DNA from: Amphiura filiformis
Taxonomy: Eukaryota > Echinodermata > Ophiuroidea > Amphilepidida > Amphiuridae
Direction of reading: 5' to 3'
Length of the DNA stretch: 64,000 nucleotides
Assembly (NCBI RefSeq): GCF_039555335.1
Contig: NC_092641.1
Span: forward strand, 31,122,848-31,186,847
Within the stretch, counting starts at the first letter, position 1, and each line of letters opens with the position of its first letter. Position numbers and translations under genes: made by a program. This document shows positions 34,168 to 46,092 of this stretch, piece after piece. The notes below the pieces were generated by a model. It saw only the letters and a program-made list of their open reading frames with translations. It had not been told where the DNA came from and did not search any database.

Positions 34168-34734
34168 TTAGGGAACAAACCAAAAGGGAAGCACGGTGGT
34201 CCAATGGTTAGGGCGCGAGCTTCATAATCGAAAGGTTGTGGGTTCGAACCCCCACCGCGGCCAGTGTGTTGCGTCCTTGGGCAAGATGGCTTAATTCCCA
34301 ATTGCTTCACTCCACCCAGGTGTAAAATGGGAGCTGCTGGGGTAATCACAATCTAAGTCAGCTGAGAGTACCTGCGCATCAGTTGCGGACTTGTGGAAGC
34401 GGAAATGATTCTGATATATCCTAATGGCAGCGGAATAATTGTTGAAGTGTGCTGGTACTTAGGTGTAGCGCACGTTAAATCACCGACATTTATTTATTTA
34501 TTTAAGATCGATGACGTCCTATAAACGTAAGTAGTTTCGTTTCTCAGCCGACCCCCTCCCTCCCTGCCAGAAACGTAATAATGAAATGTTGAAAATTTTG
34601 ACATAATAATAATAACAACACATACTTCAGACCGATGTTTTTGTACAAACGTAATCGAGTATTTTTACCCCCTCCCCCTAAATGAAACTAGTTTCGTTTA
34701 TAGGACGTCATCGATCTTTTGGTTTGTACCCTTA
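34168..34734. mobile_element. TIR element (host of a nested SINE)
   Basis: The left end TTAGGGAACAAACCAAAAG is interrupted by the SINE and resumes at 34505 with GATCGATGACGTCCTATAAACG. The right end is the inverse: CGTTTATAGGACGTCATCGATC then TTTTGGTTTGTACCCTTAG. Without the SINE the element is about 250 bp with arms of about 40 bp. The gene A flank (about 21160-21200) reads across without it. Confidence 0.75.
34187..34504 (+). mobile_element. tRNA-derived SINE, about 320 bp
   Basis: The head has A box TGGTCCAATGG, an anticodon-like loop CTTCATAATCG (CAT) and B box GGTTCGAACCC. Then follow the body words GCGTCCTTGGGCAAGATGGC and CCCAGGTGTAAAATGGG, and an (ATTT)n tail after CGCACGTTAAATCACCGACA. 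The CTTGGGCAAG...CCAGGTG body is typical of widely distributed animal tRNA-SINEs. I cannot name the subfamily. Not a functional tRNA: the head does not close a full acceptor stem. Confidence 0.8.
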
Positions 34735-34833
34735 GTATTCAGAGAAGGGAAATTTGTGTTGACAGGGGTTATAACTAATAATAAAGAATAACGGACAAAC
34801 AATTTAAATTGATATAAAAAAGATTTTGCACGA

Positions 34834-35502
34834 TTAAGGGATCCAAAATGAGCGTTTATTGCGTTTCGACAGTATTTTTTGTGGGACATGAGAGCACCTC
34901 AGACCTATCGAATTGCATTCTGAATACGAAGCATGTCTTTCTGATATCAAATAATTTTCATTTTTTAAAATCACAATATAATACAAATTTTATGACAAAT
35001 TATAAAAATTTGATATTTTTCAAATTTTTGATATATAACAGTCCTCGAAGTAAATTATATAAATCTAATGATATATTCTTAAAGTGTATGTAGCAGGGAG
35101 GAAAAGCCGATGGTCAATTGAAAATTTTGACCTTTCATATTGAAGATATGGATTTTTTCCCAAAAAGACCTAATTTTTTTTTTGGTGTTTTGGGAAAAAA
35201 AATCCATATCTTCAATACGAAAGGTCAAAATTTTCAATTGATCGTCGGCTTTTCATCCCACCTACATACACTTTAAGTATAAATCATCAGATTTATAAAG
35301 TTTACTTCAAGTACTGTTAAATATCAAAAATATCAATTTTAATGATTTGCCATAAAATGTGTATTAAATTGCGAATTTCAAAAATCAAAATTATTTGATA
35401 TCAGAATGACATTCTTCATATTCAGAATGCAATTCGATATGTCTGATGTGCTCTAATGTCCCAAAATAAATACTGTCCAAACGTTCATACCCCAGCCCTT
35501 AA
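34834..35502. mobile_element. Foldback TTAA MITE, about 669 bp
   Basis: Begins TTAAGGGATCCAAAATGAGC and ends CATACCCCAGCCCTTAA. A long palindrome with the GACCTTTCATATTGAAGATA half repeated inverted after the central T-run. Closest to the copy at 55420, with which it shares AATGAGCGTTTATTGCGTTTCG. Confidence 0.88.
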
Positions 35503-35601
35503 CATACGCTTTTGGTGGATTTCCGATAGAGAGATGGAGTAGAAGTGTAAAACGGTCAAATTGGGTTTCCAAATCTCATTCCTTTGATTAGTGTATAGTC
35601 T

Positions 35602-35881
35602 TTGGGCAATTCCATTAAAAATCCACACTACCCCTGCACAGATTTGCAAAATATCTTCCACAGGGAGAGTATGAATTTTAAATGGAATGAGCACATTAGG
35701 CAGCTCCATTTTAATTTCATACATCCTGAGAGAGATTCAACCTGAATCTTCCATAGTGGGAAGGTGAATTTCAAATGGAGCTGCAAATGTGTTTATTCTA
35801 TTTGAAATTCATACTCCGCCTGTGGAAGATATTGGCAAAATCTTCCACAGGGTAGTGTGGGTTTTAAATGGAATAGCCCAA
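35602..35881. mobile_element. Longer palindromic MITE, about 280 bp
   Basis: TTGGGCAATTCCATTAAAAATCC at the left and GGTTTTAAATGGAATAGCCCAA at the right are inverted. Internal TCTTCCACAGG and CCTGTGGAAGAT words pair. Confidence 0.85.
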
Positions 35882-35943
35882 TGATATATAGCGAAATCAA
35901 AATAACATGCCGAACATTTTTTAAATAATAATTTGTTTTTACT

Positions 35944-36165
35944 TTTAAGGGCTCGGATAGCGACGTCTTTACGTATTTTTTGTGGGACTTGAGAGCACAT
36001 CAAACACATCAAATTGCATTCCGGATACGAGGAATGTCCTTTTGATATCAAATAATTTTGATTTTTTTTTTAGATTCGCGATATAGCCTAATACAAATGT
36101 TAAGGAGAGTTTGATATTTTTGACATTTAACAGTCCTCGAAGTAAACTTTAAAAATCTAATGACA
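35944..36165. mobile_element. Half of a foldback TTAA MITE
   Basis: Starts TTTTAAGGGCTCGGATAGCG and follows the left half of the 650-bp family through AGTCCTCGAAGTAAACTTT. The inverted right half is missing. Confidence 0.7.
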
Positions 36166-37229
36166 TGTACTCTATCTATATGAGAAGTTGTGAATTTGCG
36201 TTATGAAATTTTTTAGTGAGCGCTGATTTTTTAGTGCACACAATAAAACAAGTTAAGTTCAAGATTTTCAAATGCCTCATATAATATCATTGCCGATAAC
36301 GAGAAAAAATTTCAAAATAAAATCTACTCTTTTGATATTGAAGAGTATATGCTTGACGTGAAACATGGTTGAGGGGTATTGACTTGTCTTAGAATTAGTT
36401 GTCAATTTTATCGCTGTATACCAACGCTCTCGTCACTGTCAGCTACGCTCAATTTACTCTGTCAAAGACGAGCCACGATCCGAAACTATTGACTCCGACC
36501 GCAAGCTGCATAAACTACCAAATTAGGAGACCATTAATAATTTATATTTTTTGTAAAAAAAAGGGTAAAGCTATATAGTTCTTCAACTGTTGGCTTCTTG
36601 TTTACCCCGTCAATTGTCGTCATATCATGCCCAATTAAATTCCCATTCATCTTCTACTGACCAAGGTTGCTTAATTAAGCATATTTGAAGAGTGTGAGTT
36701 TTTAATTGTTGGCGATACGCAGGGCGCGCGACTGCGGCGTGCAACAGGCATGTCTTTGTTCAATACCGCATGTCGTTACTTTTTTTCAGGGAAATATAGG
36801 GGGAAAGATATGCCGTTTCCACCATGAGACAAAATAATGCACAAATTAAAAGCGAAATCATTTTTACAACCATCATCATAATTATAAGGCAATTCTTGAA
36901 AATCAATTCATGAAAAGTACGAATACCGTAATATAAAACCGTATTGGTGTTTCTGAAGACATTTTGCGGAATTTTGGGATAACTTTTTTCCCTTTTGGTT
37001 GATATGTGTTGACAGTGCATGGGTAATTTTTAAGGCGCAATCAACTCATATGGCATGTACGTCATGTGTTGCCAGAACGTTACAGAGGGCTTATAATAAT
37101 ATTATAATAATTGTTTCAGCACTTCTTTTAGAAAAACTGTTTCATTTTGAGTTGAAATGTCATTCAAACGTTGCTTTGCAAAGGTTAAACAATCTACATT
37201 TGGTGCAATTGCAAGAAATAAAGAAGAAT
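36166..37229. other. No gene recognised
   Basis: No coding exon, RNA gene or repeat end could be supported. Several short open frames exist but show no domain pattern and no convincing splice context. Confidence 0.35.
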
Positions 37230-38095
37230 ATTTAGTGGGACGATAAAAGTTTACTCGAACTTTTGTGACCTTTGGGCGCGTGCGAGACGGTTAAATGCCC
37301 GAGCACGACAGGATCACAAATCACCCATGAATTACCTTGTTATTACAGCTAGTATCATTCACTGTTGTTTCTCCCTATGGTGGTTCATTTGACAAACATG
37401 CATGCAAATGTGTCTTTTTGTTTTGCAAATTAACATGAAACATGACGCCTCATTGTGTTTTAATAGCTAAAAGAACTCGTGTAGCTAATAAATGGGAATA
37501 ATTTGCAACTCTTCAGGAGACTTTGTAATTTTGGTTTTATTATTTCCGCCGCACACGACGTCGCACGCGACACGCACGAGCCTGGAACAATTAGTTGAAA
37601 CCGACACCTTTTTTTTAATTGGTCGGCAATTGTTGGAGGAATTCAGAATTAAACTGCAGTAAATTATTCTGAATTTATATATCTGTATACTTGGTAATCC
37701 GATGTGGCTGCACCCCACCCCCACCACACACCTATAGGTATATAATGCGTACATCCCCGACACCCCACCCATAGCAGCATCCATGGTTGTTAATTTCTGG
37801 CCGGGTAACAGTCCTACCTTTAGATGCAGGACAATTGTTATAATCCGATCACTGATCAGTGCCCCCCCCCCCACACACCCCAAAGTAGTATAACGTACAA
37901 ATAACCCTTACACCACACCCCTCACCCCTACTTACCCCCAGCACATCCACCCCACACAAGTAACCCAGCCACGCGACATCTTGTACACATACACAAAGAA
38001 AACGCGTATAGTTTGTATTGAAAATCTTCATGTCAAAGTTAATGCAAAAACAGGAAAGACAACATTGCTATAGAATTTGCCCAGTGTACCATACA
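37230..38095. repeat. Dispersed repeat, copy 2
   Basis: Matches 23200-23900 in order. Its central CCCCACACC-type tract (37705-37960) is longer. The longest minus-strand frame here (132 codons) is an effect of this low-complexity stretch. Confidence 0.7.
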
Positions 38096-41000
38096 CCCGG
38101 TACTGACATAATGGTTTATCGCAATGCAACTTAACGTATGCGTTTGGGAGAGAAAGTGGCACGAACACATCTGTGGCATAGCAACAATATATTTCCTGAT
38201 TATTTTATTCAAACAAATAAATTAGTCGCACACCACGTAAATAATATAATAATTTTTACACATCTTTCTGTTCGATGTAACAAATTAGTCACACTTCGAC
38301 TTAACAAAATAGCCCGACACTTTTGCAAACTAAAGATTTCAGCTTCAGATTTGTCCAGCCAAATCTTTTCAGATATGAATGAAATCAACTGAACAAAATA
38401 GACATACACAACCACTCTTGCAAACTAAAGAGTTGACTGCAGTTTTGTTTTCTGCAAAACACCTTTCGAATACCATCTGCTCTTGCACAGCGGCGAGTCA
38501 AAAACTTTGACAATAAAATGTATTACAGTAAAATAACCAGGTGAAACTGTATTCGATCAAAGGTAGATACAATCTTTGTTAGTTGGTGATGAACCTTATA
38601 AATGGTTCCTACAAAATGTACTGACAAAGATATAGACGTGATAGTTGCACAATCTCACACATTTCTTTTTGTCAAATTAATTGTTGTCTTCATTAGATAC
38701 GAGTGACTGATGATGTTTCTTTTGGCAAACACACATACTGGGTTTGAAATGGTCCGTGTTATTTGCCGAAGTTGAGCTGCGTTTATTTGTTTAATGCCTC
38801 GCGTACATCTATTCAGCTGGTACTAGCGACATTACAGTGTTTTTTACCATCATCCATAGAAGCAATCATTTAAGTAAACCAACACTTTGAGAAGTCTCAA
38901 GAAATTAAAATATGTGAATTTATATTTTTTAGAGGCTCATCCATCCTCGTTTTCTTTTTTCATGAAATATTTTCCCAGTAGAATATCTTTCTAGAAATGC
39001 CATTTCTTTACACGAAATTTCACTCTCAAAATGTGTTGTTTCGTAAAATCATACGCGGTAGGCCTACTTACTGCATCATAATTTATTATTTCATCATGTA
39101 ATATACGTTCACTTTGAATATATATGAGTAGAAAAAACTCCTTTTCACCATGCAGTCCGAAATTACTATTAATTATACAGCATTGAACGGGCTAACGAAA
39201 TCCGGGAACGAAATGCGATACCGTGAGTTATCTCAGTGACAAAATACACCCTATAATTTTGGTTTCGGGTTATGCACGCGTGTGCTTGCGCGAAATAGAC
39301 ACACGTCAATAATAAATTACATAAGGACATATAGGCCCTTAGGTGTTTGTTTGAAAAATGCAATGTAAACAAACCAGAGACAGGCAATTTCCTTGTCCAA
39401 AGACAATGTCACTTATATTTTGTATTTTGTAAAAAGGATAAAAAGATTGACGTTGATTTAACCTCTTGTATAGAGCAAATCTAAACGAAATGATGAGTTT
39501 AGATAAAAGGAACATTTTTTTTTGATAAAAGATAGTACCATAAATGGTCTTCGAAAATATTTGAGTCGGTTTTATCCATCTATCTTTGTAGTTTGTTTTG
39601 CATTATTCCTTTTTTTCTAATGTTATGTTGGCAAAACATATCTTTTTAAAATCAAAAACACATTTTTTTTATTAATGTTTGGCAGAAAATGTTATACAAT
39701 AACATTTAAACAACATTGTTTTATGATAAAACTTATCTTAAAATGTTTTCCTAATCTTTCATAGAAACTCGATAGTTTATATCATTAAAACTTTATAAAA
39801 CTTTTTTGGTGAAAATGTTTTATCACGTTTTAATCACGTTTGTGTGGGAACTCCATGTATTCAGATTAAAATCTCTGCTTGTATTTGAATGGAATTTCGT
39901 TCCTTATAGAGGCTTTCTTAATTATGCGCTTGATTTCTTGGTTACGTAGGCCTACCTCTCTGTTTGGGGTTGGTTTCCAACTTGTTGTTTGACTCCCCGT
40001 GTCCAAATTTGACCCCCTTTTTTTTGTCGAATTGGATAAAAAGCAGATTCAAGGGTGCGTGTAAAGATGTGCTCTATAGTCTACAATATTTTCAAGTTTT
40101 CGTGTTTTCATCAATCATTCAGCACGTACCACTTCAACCTGAAGATGTTACTTGTAAACGACCATAGCTTTTTGATCACAGGGTTTGACATATAAAACAG
40201 AATGCAAATGCATGGGTGTTGAAAAATAGCTCATTTACTACTGCATTGTGGGATACCATGAAATCGACCTCATGGCAACGACCAGTCATGGATCAGTATG
40301 ATCTACGAGGCATGTCGTTCACACATGAACGAACGCAAAGCCAAGTTCATTTTAACACTGTTCGAAGTTAAGGAGAGCGCCCGCATATCGCCGTTCCTGA
40401 ATAACGTTCATATATCGCCAAATGTTCATATGGCACTGAAGGTTTGGACTAAGCAGTTGGTGATAACATTGCTCTCTGTACATAGCAATGTATAACTTGG
40501 ATTATTCATAAATGCTTATAGCGAGACTCTACTAATGGATTAAAAACAAAGTCATATATTTCTAACTTGGAGTAAGTTCATTTTGCATTCAATTAAAATT
40601 GGATGGAATGCATGGATGGAAATGTACGCAACTAGTGATATATACAACACATTGGATGATACGCAGGTTTATATTATTGGAGAATGATTCTTCGCTTGCG
40701 GGAATATTATCTCACTTCATCGCGAAATAGCTGTTAAACCTCTTGGATGAAAACGATACGAAACCTGTATTTTGTATCGCATCAATTTGGCATCTTAAAA
40801 GCCTTATCTAAATGGAGTATGTCACTTCATTACGTTAACACAAGGCTTTCATAGGATCGCTGTAAGGTCTAGTATGAGACTGAAGTTTATGGTCAGTGGA
40901 TTTAAGATTTGACATTTTACATCTGGAACAGTACTGGAAATGTTTGTACTTATGTGAATTACAGTTGTGATGCTAAAGAATGATTTACTGGTACAAAATG

Positions 41001-41149
41001 CTAATTCGGCAATTTGCGAAACAACCTTAATTACATTTTGATCGTCTGAACAGAATCTGCACTACATTCCCGGAATATTTCAAAAAGGCTGTTTTAAGAC
41101 CAAGACTTGTTATGTTTGTACTGTCGTCGATGTATCTTTTGATGCTGAA
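38096..41149. other. Gene-free stretch, possible promoter-like patch
   Basis: Nothing coding can be supported. The interval 40270-40470 has a locally higher GC and CpG content (ACGAACGCAAAGCC, GCGCCCGCATATCGCCG) and lies about 1 kb before the leader-like exons, so it could be regulatory. Low confidence. Confidence 0.3.
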
Positions 41150-41362
41150 GCAAAAAAATTCCGATAAAAATGTCAACTTGTGAAATATTTTGAAAACTTT
41201 TATAAAAATTTGAACCCAGAGGTGTCATCTGCAGCTTATCGATACCCTTAGAGTTAAGAGGGTATAGGAACGTTTCACCCTTCTTATCTAAGAAGGTCAG
41301 ACTGTCGTGTGCCTAAAGGAAAACCAATTTAACTCCTTCAAGACGCAGATGATAGGGTCATA

Positions 41363-41417
41363 ATGGAGGTGCTCTCACCAGAGAAACAACTAATATTACT
41401 GGCACTTTCCCTGCAAG
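41363..41417 (+). CDS. Candidate leader exon, copy 1 (hypothetical)
   Basis: ATG opens MEVLSPEKQLILLALSLQ and then the donor CAAG|GTAAGC, leaving phase 1: the same design as the leader exons of genes A and B. The hydrophobic run LILLALSL could be a signal-peptide core. No downstream exon was found in this window, so it may belong to a gene beyond it, be a relic, or be chance. Confidence 0.3.
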
Positions 41418-41843
41418 GTAAGCACGTCTAACTGTTTATTAAAGAGAACTTGATGTCTCATAAATCCTCAGGAGTAGAAGTTGCATAACAATAATTGTAC
41501 ATTCCACAGAGGAGTAATATTTTTACTAATGGGGTGATACTACAATTTTTTCTGGGAAAAGAGGAGGGACGAAATCTGTAAATGTGTCTATAATTTGCCG
41601 CTTTTTGCCAAAAAGTGGGAATTTCCTGATAAGCAAAATTTGACGATAAAAATGTCAAATTCTGCAATTGTTTGAAAACTTTTATAAAAATTTGAACCCA
41701 GAGGTGTCGTCTGCAGAATATCGACACCCTTAGAGTTAAGAGGGTATAAAGCGTTTTACCCTTCTTATCTAAGAAGGTCAGACTGTCATATGCCTAAAGT
41801 GAAACTAATTTAACTCCTTCAAGACGCAGATGATAGGGTCATA

Positions 41844-41898
41844 ATGGAGGTTCTCTCACCAGAGAAACAACTAATATTACTGGCACTTTACCTGCAAG
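41844..41898 (+). CDS. Candidate leader exon, copy 2 (hypothetical)
   Basis: Tandem copy of the exon at 41363 with the frame and donor preserved: MEVLSPEKQLILLALYLQ, phase 1, GTAAGC. Only a synonymous change and Ser-to-Tyr are seen. The third unit of the array lacks it. Confidence 0.3.
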
Positions 41899-42813
41899 GT
41901 AAGCACGTCTAACTGTTTATTAAAGAGAACTTGATGTCTCATAAATCCTCAGGAATAGAAGTTGTATAATAATAATAATTGTGCATTCCATAGAGGAGTT
42001 TTCGTTTACCTTTGGGGCGACACTACAATTTTCTGGGGAAAGAGGAGGGGCGAAATCTGTAAATGTGCCTATAATTTGCCACTTTTTGGCCAAAAGTGGA
42101 AATTTCCTGATAAGCAAAATTTGACGATAAAAATGTCAAATTCTGCAATTGTTTGAAAACTTTTATAAAAATTTGAACCCAGAGGTGTCGTCTGCAGAAT
42201 ATCAACACCCTTAGAGTTAAGAGGGTATAAAGCGTTTTACCCTTCTTATCTAAGACAATGTAAGAAGGTCTAACTGTTTATTAAAGAGAACTTGATGTCT
42301 CATAAACCCTCAGGTATAGAAAGATGTATAGTATGTGGAAATTCCCGAGAGGAGGAAAGCCAAATTTAAGAGGGGAAGAAGGCTATGTTTTAAAGTTGGA
42401 TTCTTACAGGTATCGGTACCAGAATGTTTGCTTTGTGGGGGAGAGGCGGACAAGGGGGAAGTGAATGGGGGACGGGTGCAAAATCCCAACAAATTGAAAA
42501 TGTGAAATTTCCCAATTTCTTATATTGACTGGATGGGAGCCCAAGATTGAAGGATGTCCATGCCTCTTGGTAGCTTCACTGGAATATTTATAACGATTAT
42601 ACGTAAGAAGGAATACACTTTGTATAGGAGCAGGGATGGGTATTTGCTCAAATCAAATACCTATGATAGGAGCATGTTGTTTGCCAATTTGATATCCTTA
42701 AATAAAAGGAGTCTACTGATCTGTTCCCTTGAGGGAAGGGGCATTTTAGGGGGAGTGAGTTTATAAGATGAAGGAGTATGCTCACACAGTGAACGTGAGA
42801 GATGGTGCGATAT

Positions 42814-43000
42814 TGGGCTATTCCAGTTGAAATCCATACACCCCCTATGGAAGACATATCCTTAATCTCCCACACAGGGTGTGTAGATTTTAAATATAGT
42901 CACCCATTCAGGGAACCCTATTTGAAATTCACACTCCCGTGGAAGATAAAAGGCATGTCTTCCATAGGGGGTGTATGGATTTCAACTGGAATAGCCCATT
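42814..43000. mobile_element. Short palindromic MITE (ATTCCAGTTGAAATCC family)
   Basis: A very clean copy: TGGGCTATTCCAGTTGAAATC at the left and GATTTCAACTGGAATAGCCCA at the right are perfect inverses, with CACCCCCTATGGAAGACAT paired to ATGTCTTCCATAGGGGGTG. Likely among the youngest copies here. Confidence 0.92.
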
Positions 43001-43902
43001 GGTGGCCAACTCCTGCATGATTAGCACGTCTCCACATACCTTTACAGGAAATAATAACTAGTTTTTACTTTCAATTACAATAATATTCAGTGTCGTCATT
43101 CCCGTTCCCTGGGCGGTATAAGGGGGAGGAATAGGGGGCTGCGAATTGTTCTCAACGTGGAGAGGGGTTCCGGCACTGGTATAAAAATATCTAGAAATTA
43201 ATTGCTGGCTCTGTATTATACCTAAAGGCGTAATTTGGCTGTACATGTTGTCATGCATATTCGTATTATAATACGTCATACATATTGTTTAAACGTCATC
43301 TTGAAATAATAGATTCTTGGGTTTTTGATACTATTTGTTAGACACCGTGATTTTAACAGTGTATATGGTTACAAGTCCTGAAAGAGTTTAAATTGAACAT
43401 GCTGAAAGGAAGGGGGAACATTAATGCCCTATAATGGAAAGACTTGGGTACATACACTGCCATCTCCACTTCAGACAATCTATTACACTTTTAGCCTCCA
43501 AGGCAACCCAAATATTTCTGAACAATTTCTAGACATCATACGGAAATAGAGGTTTATGTATGTGTGCATATAAAGAAACAAGTATTCCACGTTCCAACAA
43601 ATGATACAGCTTTCATTTTTACATTTACCGATCCTATGTGACATCAGACTCCTTAACAAACATGCGAAATTTGCACGTCATTTTAGAATAGAACAAATCA
43701 TTTATAATTTACACAAATCTGTAGTAACATTTTTATGTCACGATTATATGGAGATACTTTACAATTTGATGTAATTAGATTTTTTGAAGAATGACATTGA
43801 TTCAAAGGTACTTAGTATGCCTAGATCCCAAGTAAATAAACAGTAAATGCTTTGGTATTTGATTGTAGATACTACAATTTGACGTAATTCGGAACATATT
43901 GA

Positions 43903-44085
<183 letters not shown>

Positions 44086-44440
44086 TATTTACTTGTATTC
44101 AACAATTTTACATATAAATTAGGAGCACACTGATTCAAACATATCCGCGTGCCAAGTAACGACACAACATCTGCTTTGGAAGTTTATCACATTGAGTCAA
44201 AAGTATCTACCTCTCACTTTAAATACATTAGCTTACATTATCTGCCTTGGTATTTAATTGTAGATAATTTGACGTATAATTAGGAGCACATTGATTCTAT
44301 AACATATCTGCGTGCCAAGTAATGACACGGTATCTACTTGGAATTGACATGCAGACACTAAAGCTTACATTATTTAGAAGCACATTGATTTAAAACTATC
44401 TGCAGCATATGTTTCGGTATTTACTTGTAGATATTCTACA

Positions 44441-44717
44441 ATTTGGCGTATCCATTTGAAATTCACACTACCCCTGTAAATATCTTTCACAGAAGGAGCT
44501 CAATTTCAAATGGAATGAACACAATTTAGCAGCTCCATTTGTAATTCACCCTCCCTTAGTGGAAGATTCAGGTTGAATCTTTCCCAGAGGGTGTATGAAA
44601 TTGAAATGGAGCTACCTAATATATGTGTTCATTCTATTTGAAATTCATACTCCCTCTGTGAAATTTTTTTTCAAAATCTTCCACAGGGGTGTGTGGATTT
44701 TAAACGGAATAGCCCAA
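44441..44717. mobile_element. Longer palindromic MITE, about 277 bp
   Basis: ATCCATTTGAAATTCACACTACCCC at the left returns inverted at the right as GGGGTGTGTGGATTTTAAACGG followed by AATAGCCCAA. Internal GGTTGAATCTTTCC and GGAAGATTCAGG words pair. Confidence 0.8.
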
Positions 44718-44901
44718 TAGGAACACATTGATTCAAAGGTATCTGCCTGTCTCACAGCATGCCCAAGTTAAAGACAGTACCAGTTTTGGTATCTCATTGC
44801 AGATCCTGCGTTCTTACTTGGGATACCAGGTATAAGTAAATATATTTCACGTGCAATTAATTAGTGATATAGTGTATATCTATTTCACTATATCGACTGT
44901 T

Positions 44902-45019
44902 CAGTGCCAGAAGTGGGTAAGTGCAATAGCTGCCCTGTGAACATTTGCCAATTTATGCACACAGTACATTGTACTCATCTACACATGGCAGCTATTGTAC
45001 TTACCAACTTCTTGCACTG
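44902..45019. repeat. Foldback sequence, 33-nt arms
   Basis: Left arm (44902-44934) begins CAGTGCCAGAAGTGGG and right arm (44987-45019) is its inverse with three mismatches, ending TTCTTGCACTG. The loop is about 52 nt. It could be a tiny MITE or a transcribed hairpin. Confidence 0.75.
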
Positions 45020-45199
45020 AGCAGACGATGTTTTGGAGCTTTTTAGAGGAAGAATCTATTTCCTCTGTATTTGCTTTTTAGAGGAAGAACTTATATCCAC
45101 TGTGTTTACAATATGATCTTTTACGACTTAAAACAGATCACATTTCACCATTAAAAATACGATTTTGTGTAATTTCTTGTGTTCTTGCTATCAAGAAAT

Positions 45200-45399
45200 T
45201 GGGCTATTCCGGTTTAAATCCATACACCCCTATGGAAGACATGACCTTAATCTTCCACACAGGGGGTGTTGATGTCTAATAGAGTCACACATGCAGGTAT
45301 AAACCCCATTTGAAATTCACACTCCCTGTGTGGAAGATCATTTTTAGATCAGGGTAATGTCTTCCATAGGGGGTGTATGGATTTCAACTGGAATAGCTT
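45200..45399. mobile_element. Short palindromic MITE (ATTCCAGTTGAAATCC family)
   Basis: TTGGGCTATTCCGGTTTAAATC and GATTTCAACTGGAATAGCTTA are the arms. It pairs along nearly all of its 200 bp. Confidence 0.88.
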
Positions 45400-46016
45400 A
45401 GTGCAATTTGACAAATTAATATTTTTTTCTGCAAAATGATGACGGTAATTGAAAGAATGGTTTTGTACACATACAGTCCATGTATCCAATACTCCTTCCA
45501 GCAACACAAAATTGTATTTTTTAGATAAATTGGGTTGTTCATCACTTGTATCTCTTTTGTTATTCATTATTTTTTTTAAGAATTCTTCTTTCAAGTACAC
45601 GGTATATATCTTGTGATAAATTCTGAACTTTGCACAGCTTAGTTTACATTAGTAGAAATTGTATTTGCTTGCATGTATCTGAAAGCAATTATACGGATAT
45701 ATTAGATGTTGCTCCTAATAATGCAATGACCGTTTTATTTTGGGAATCCACTGCAAAAGTGTTGAGATTTTAGCTCTTTTCCAAACACTCAGTATTTGGC
45801 AACATATTTCTATACAAGTATATAGAACCTAAAGTTTTGTGTCGTGTTTAGCGATTGAATAGCTTCTATTGAGGAATGATTGAAAGTTGTGACACATTGT
45901 TTCAAAGATGTTACAATTTATGAGTTTTAAACTTTTTGTTTCAGTCTGGTATATGATTATGTTAATTATAATTATGTTCGGTACTTTCATATTCAAATAA
46001 GCGATGACAATAATAT

Positions 46017-46092
46017 CGAGGGTTGAGATCCAGAAAGCCTTAACTCATAAGAAAAACATTGTGAGTTAAAGGCTTTCTGGGTATAATCCTCG
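46017..46092. repeat. Short foldback, 76 bp
   Basis: CGAGG and CCTCG close the ends; inside, CCAGAAAGCCTTAACTCA pairs with TGAGTTAAAGGCTTTCTGG with one bulged base. The flanks are AT-rich, so a target duplication cannot be judged. Confidence 0.75.

Larger units (their letters stand above)
41150..42340. repeat. Tandem triplication with a unit of about 481 bp
   Basis: The word AACCCAGAGGTGTC recurs at about 41214, 41695 and 42176, followed each time by CCCTTAGAGTTAAGAGGGTAT. Units 1 and 2 are full length and also share GACGCAGATGATAGGGTCAT; unit 3 lacks the central portion between TTATCTAAGA and GGTCTAACTGTTTATTAAAG. Confidence 0.9.

Noticed and set aside
34187-34262. tRNA-Met-like gene
   Set aside because: A and B boxes are those of a SINE head; the acceptor stem does not close and a SINE body and ATTT tail follow.
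33921-34349. 142-codon minus-strand frame
   Set aside because: It runs through the SINE and the end of a TIR element.
37485-37883. 132-codon minus-strand frame
   Set aside because: It lies in a dispersed repeat with a CCCCACACC tract and is not conserved in the other copy at 23.2-23.9 kb.
41458-42208. Repeated minus-strand frames within the 481-bp units
   Set aside because: Similar only because the DNA is tandemly repeated; the frame drifts between copies and has no domain pattern.
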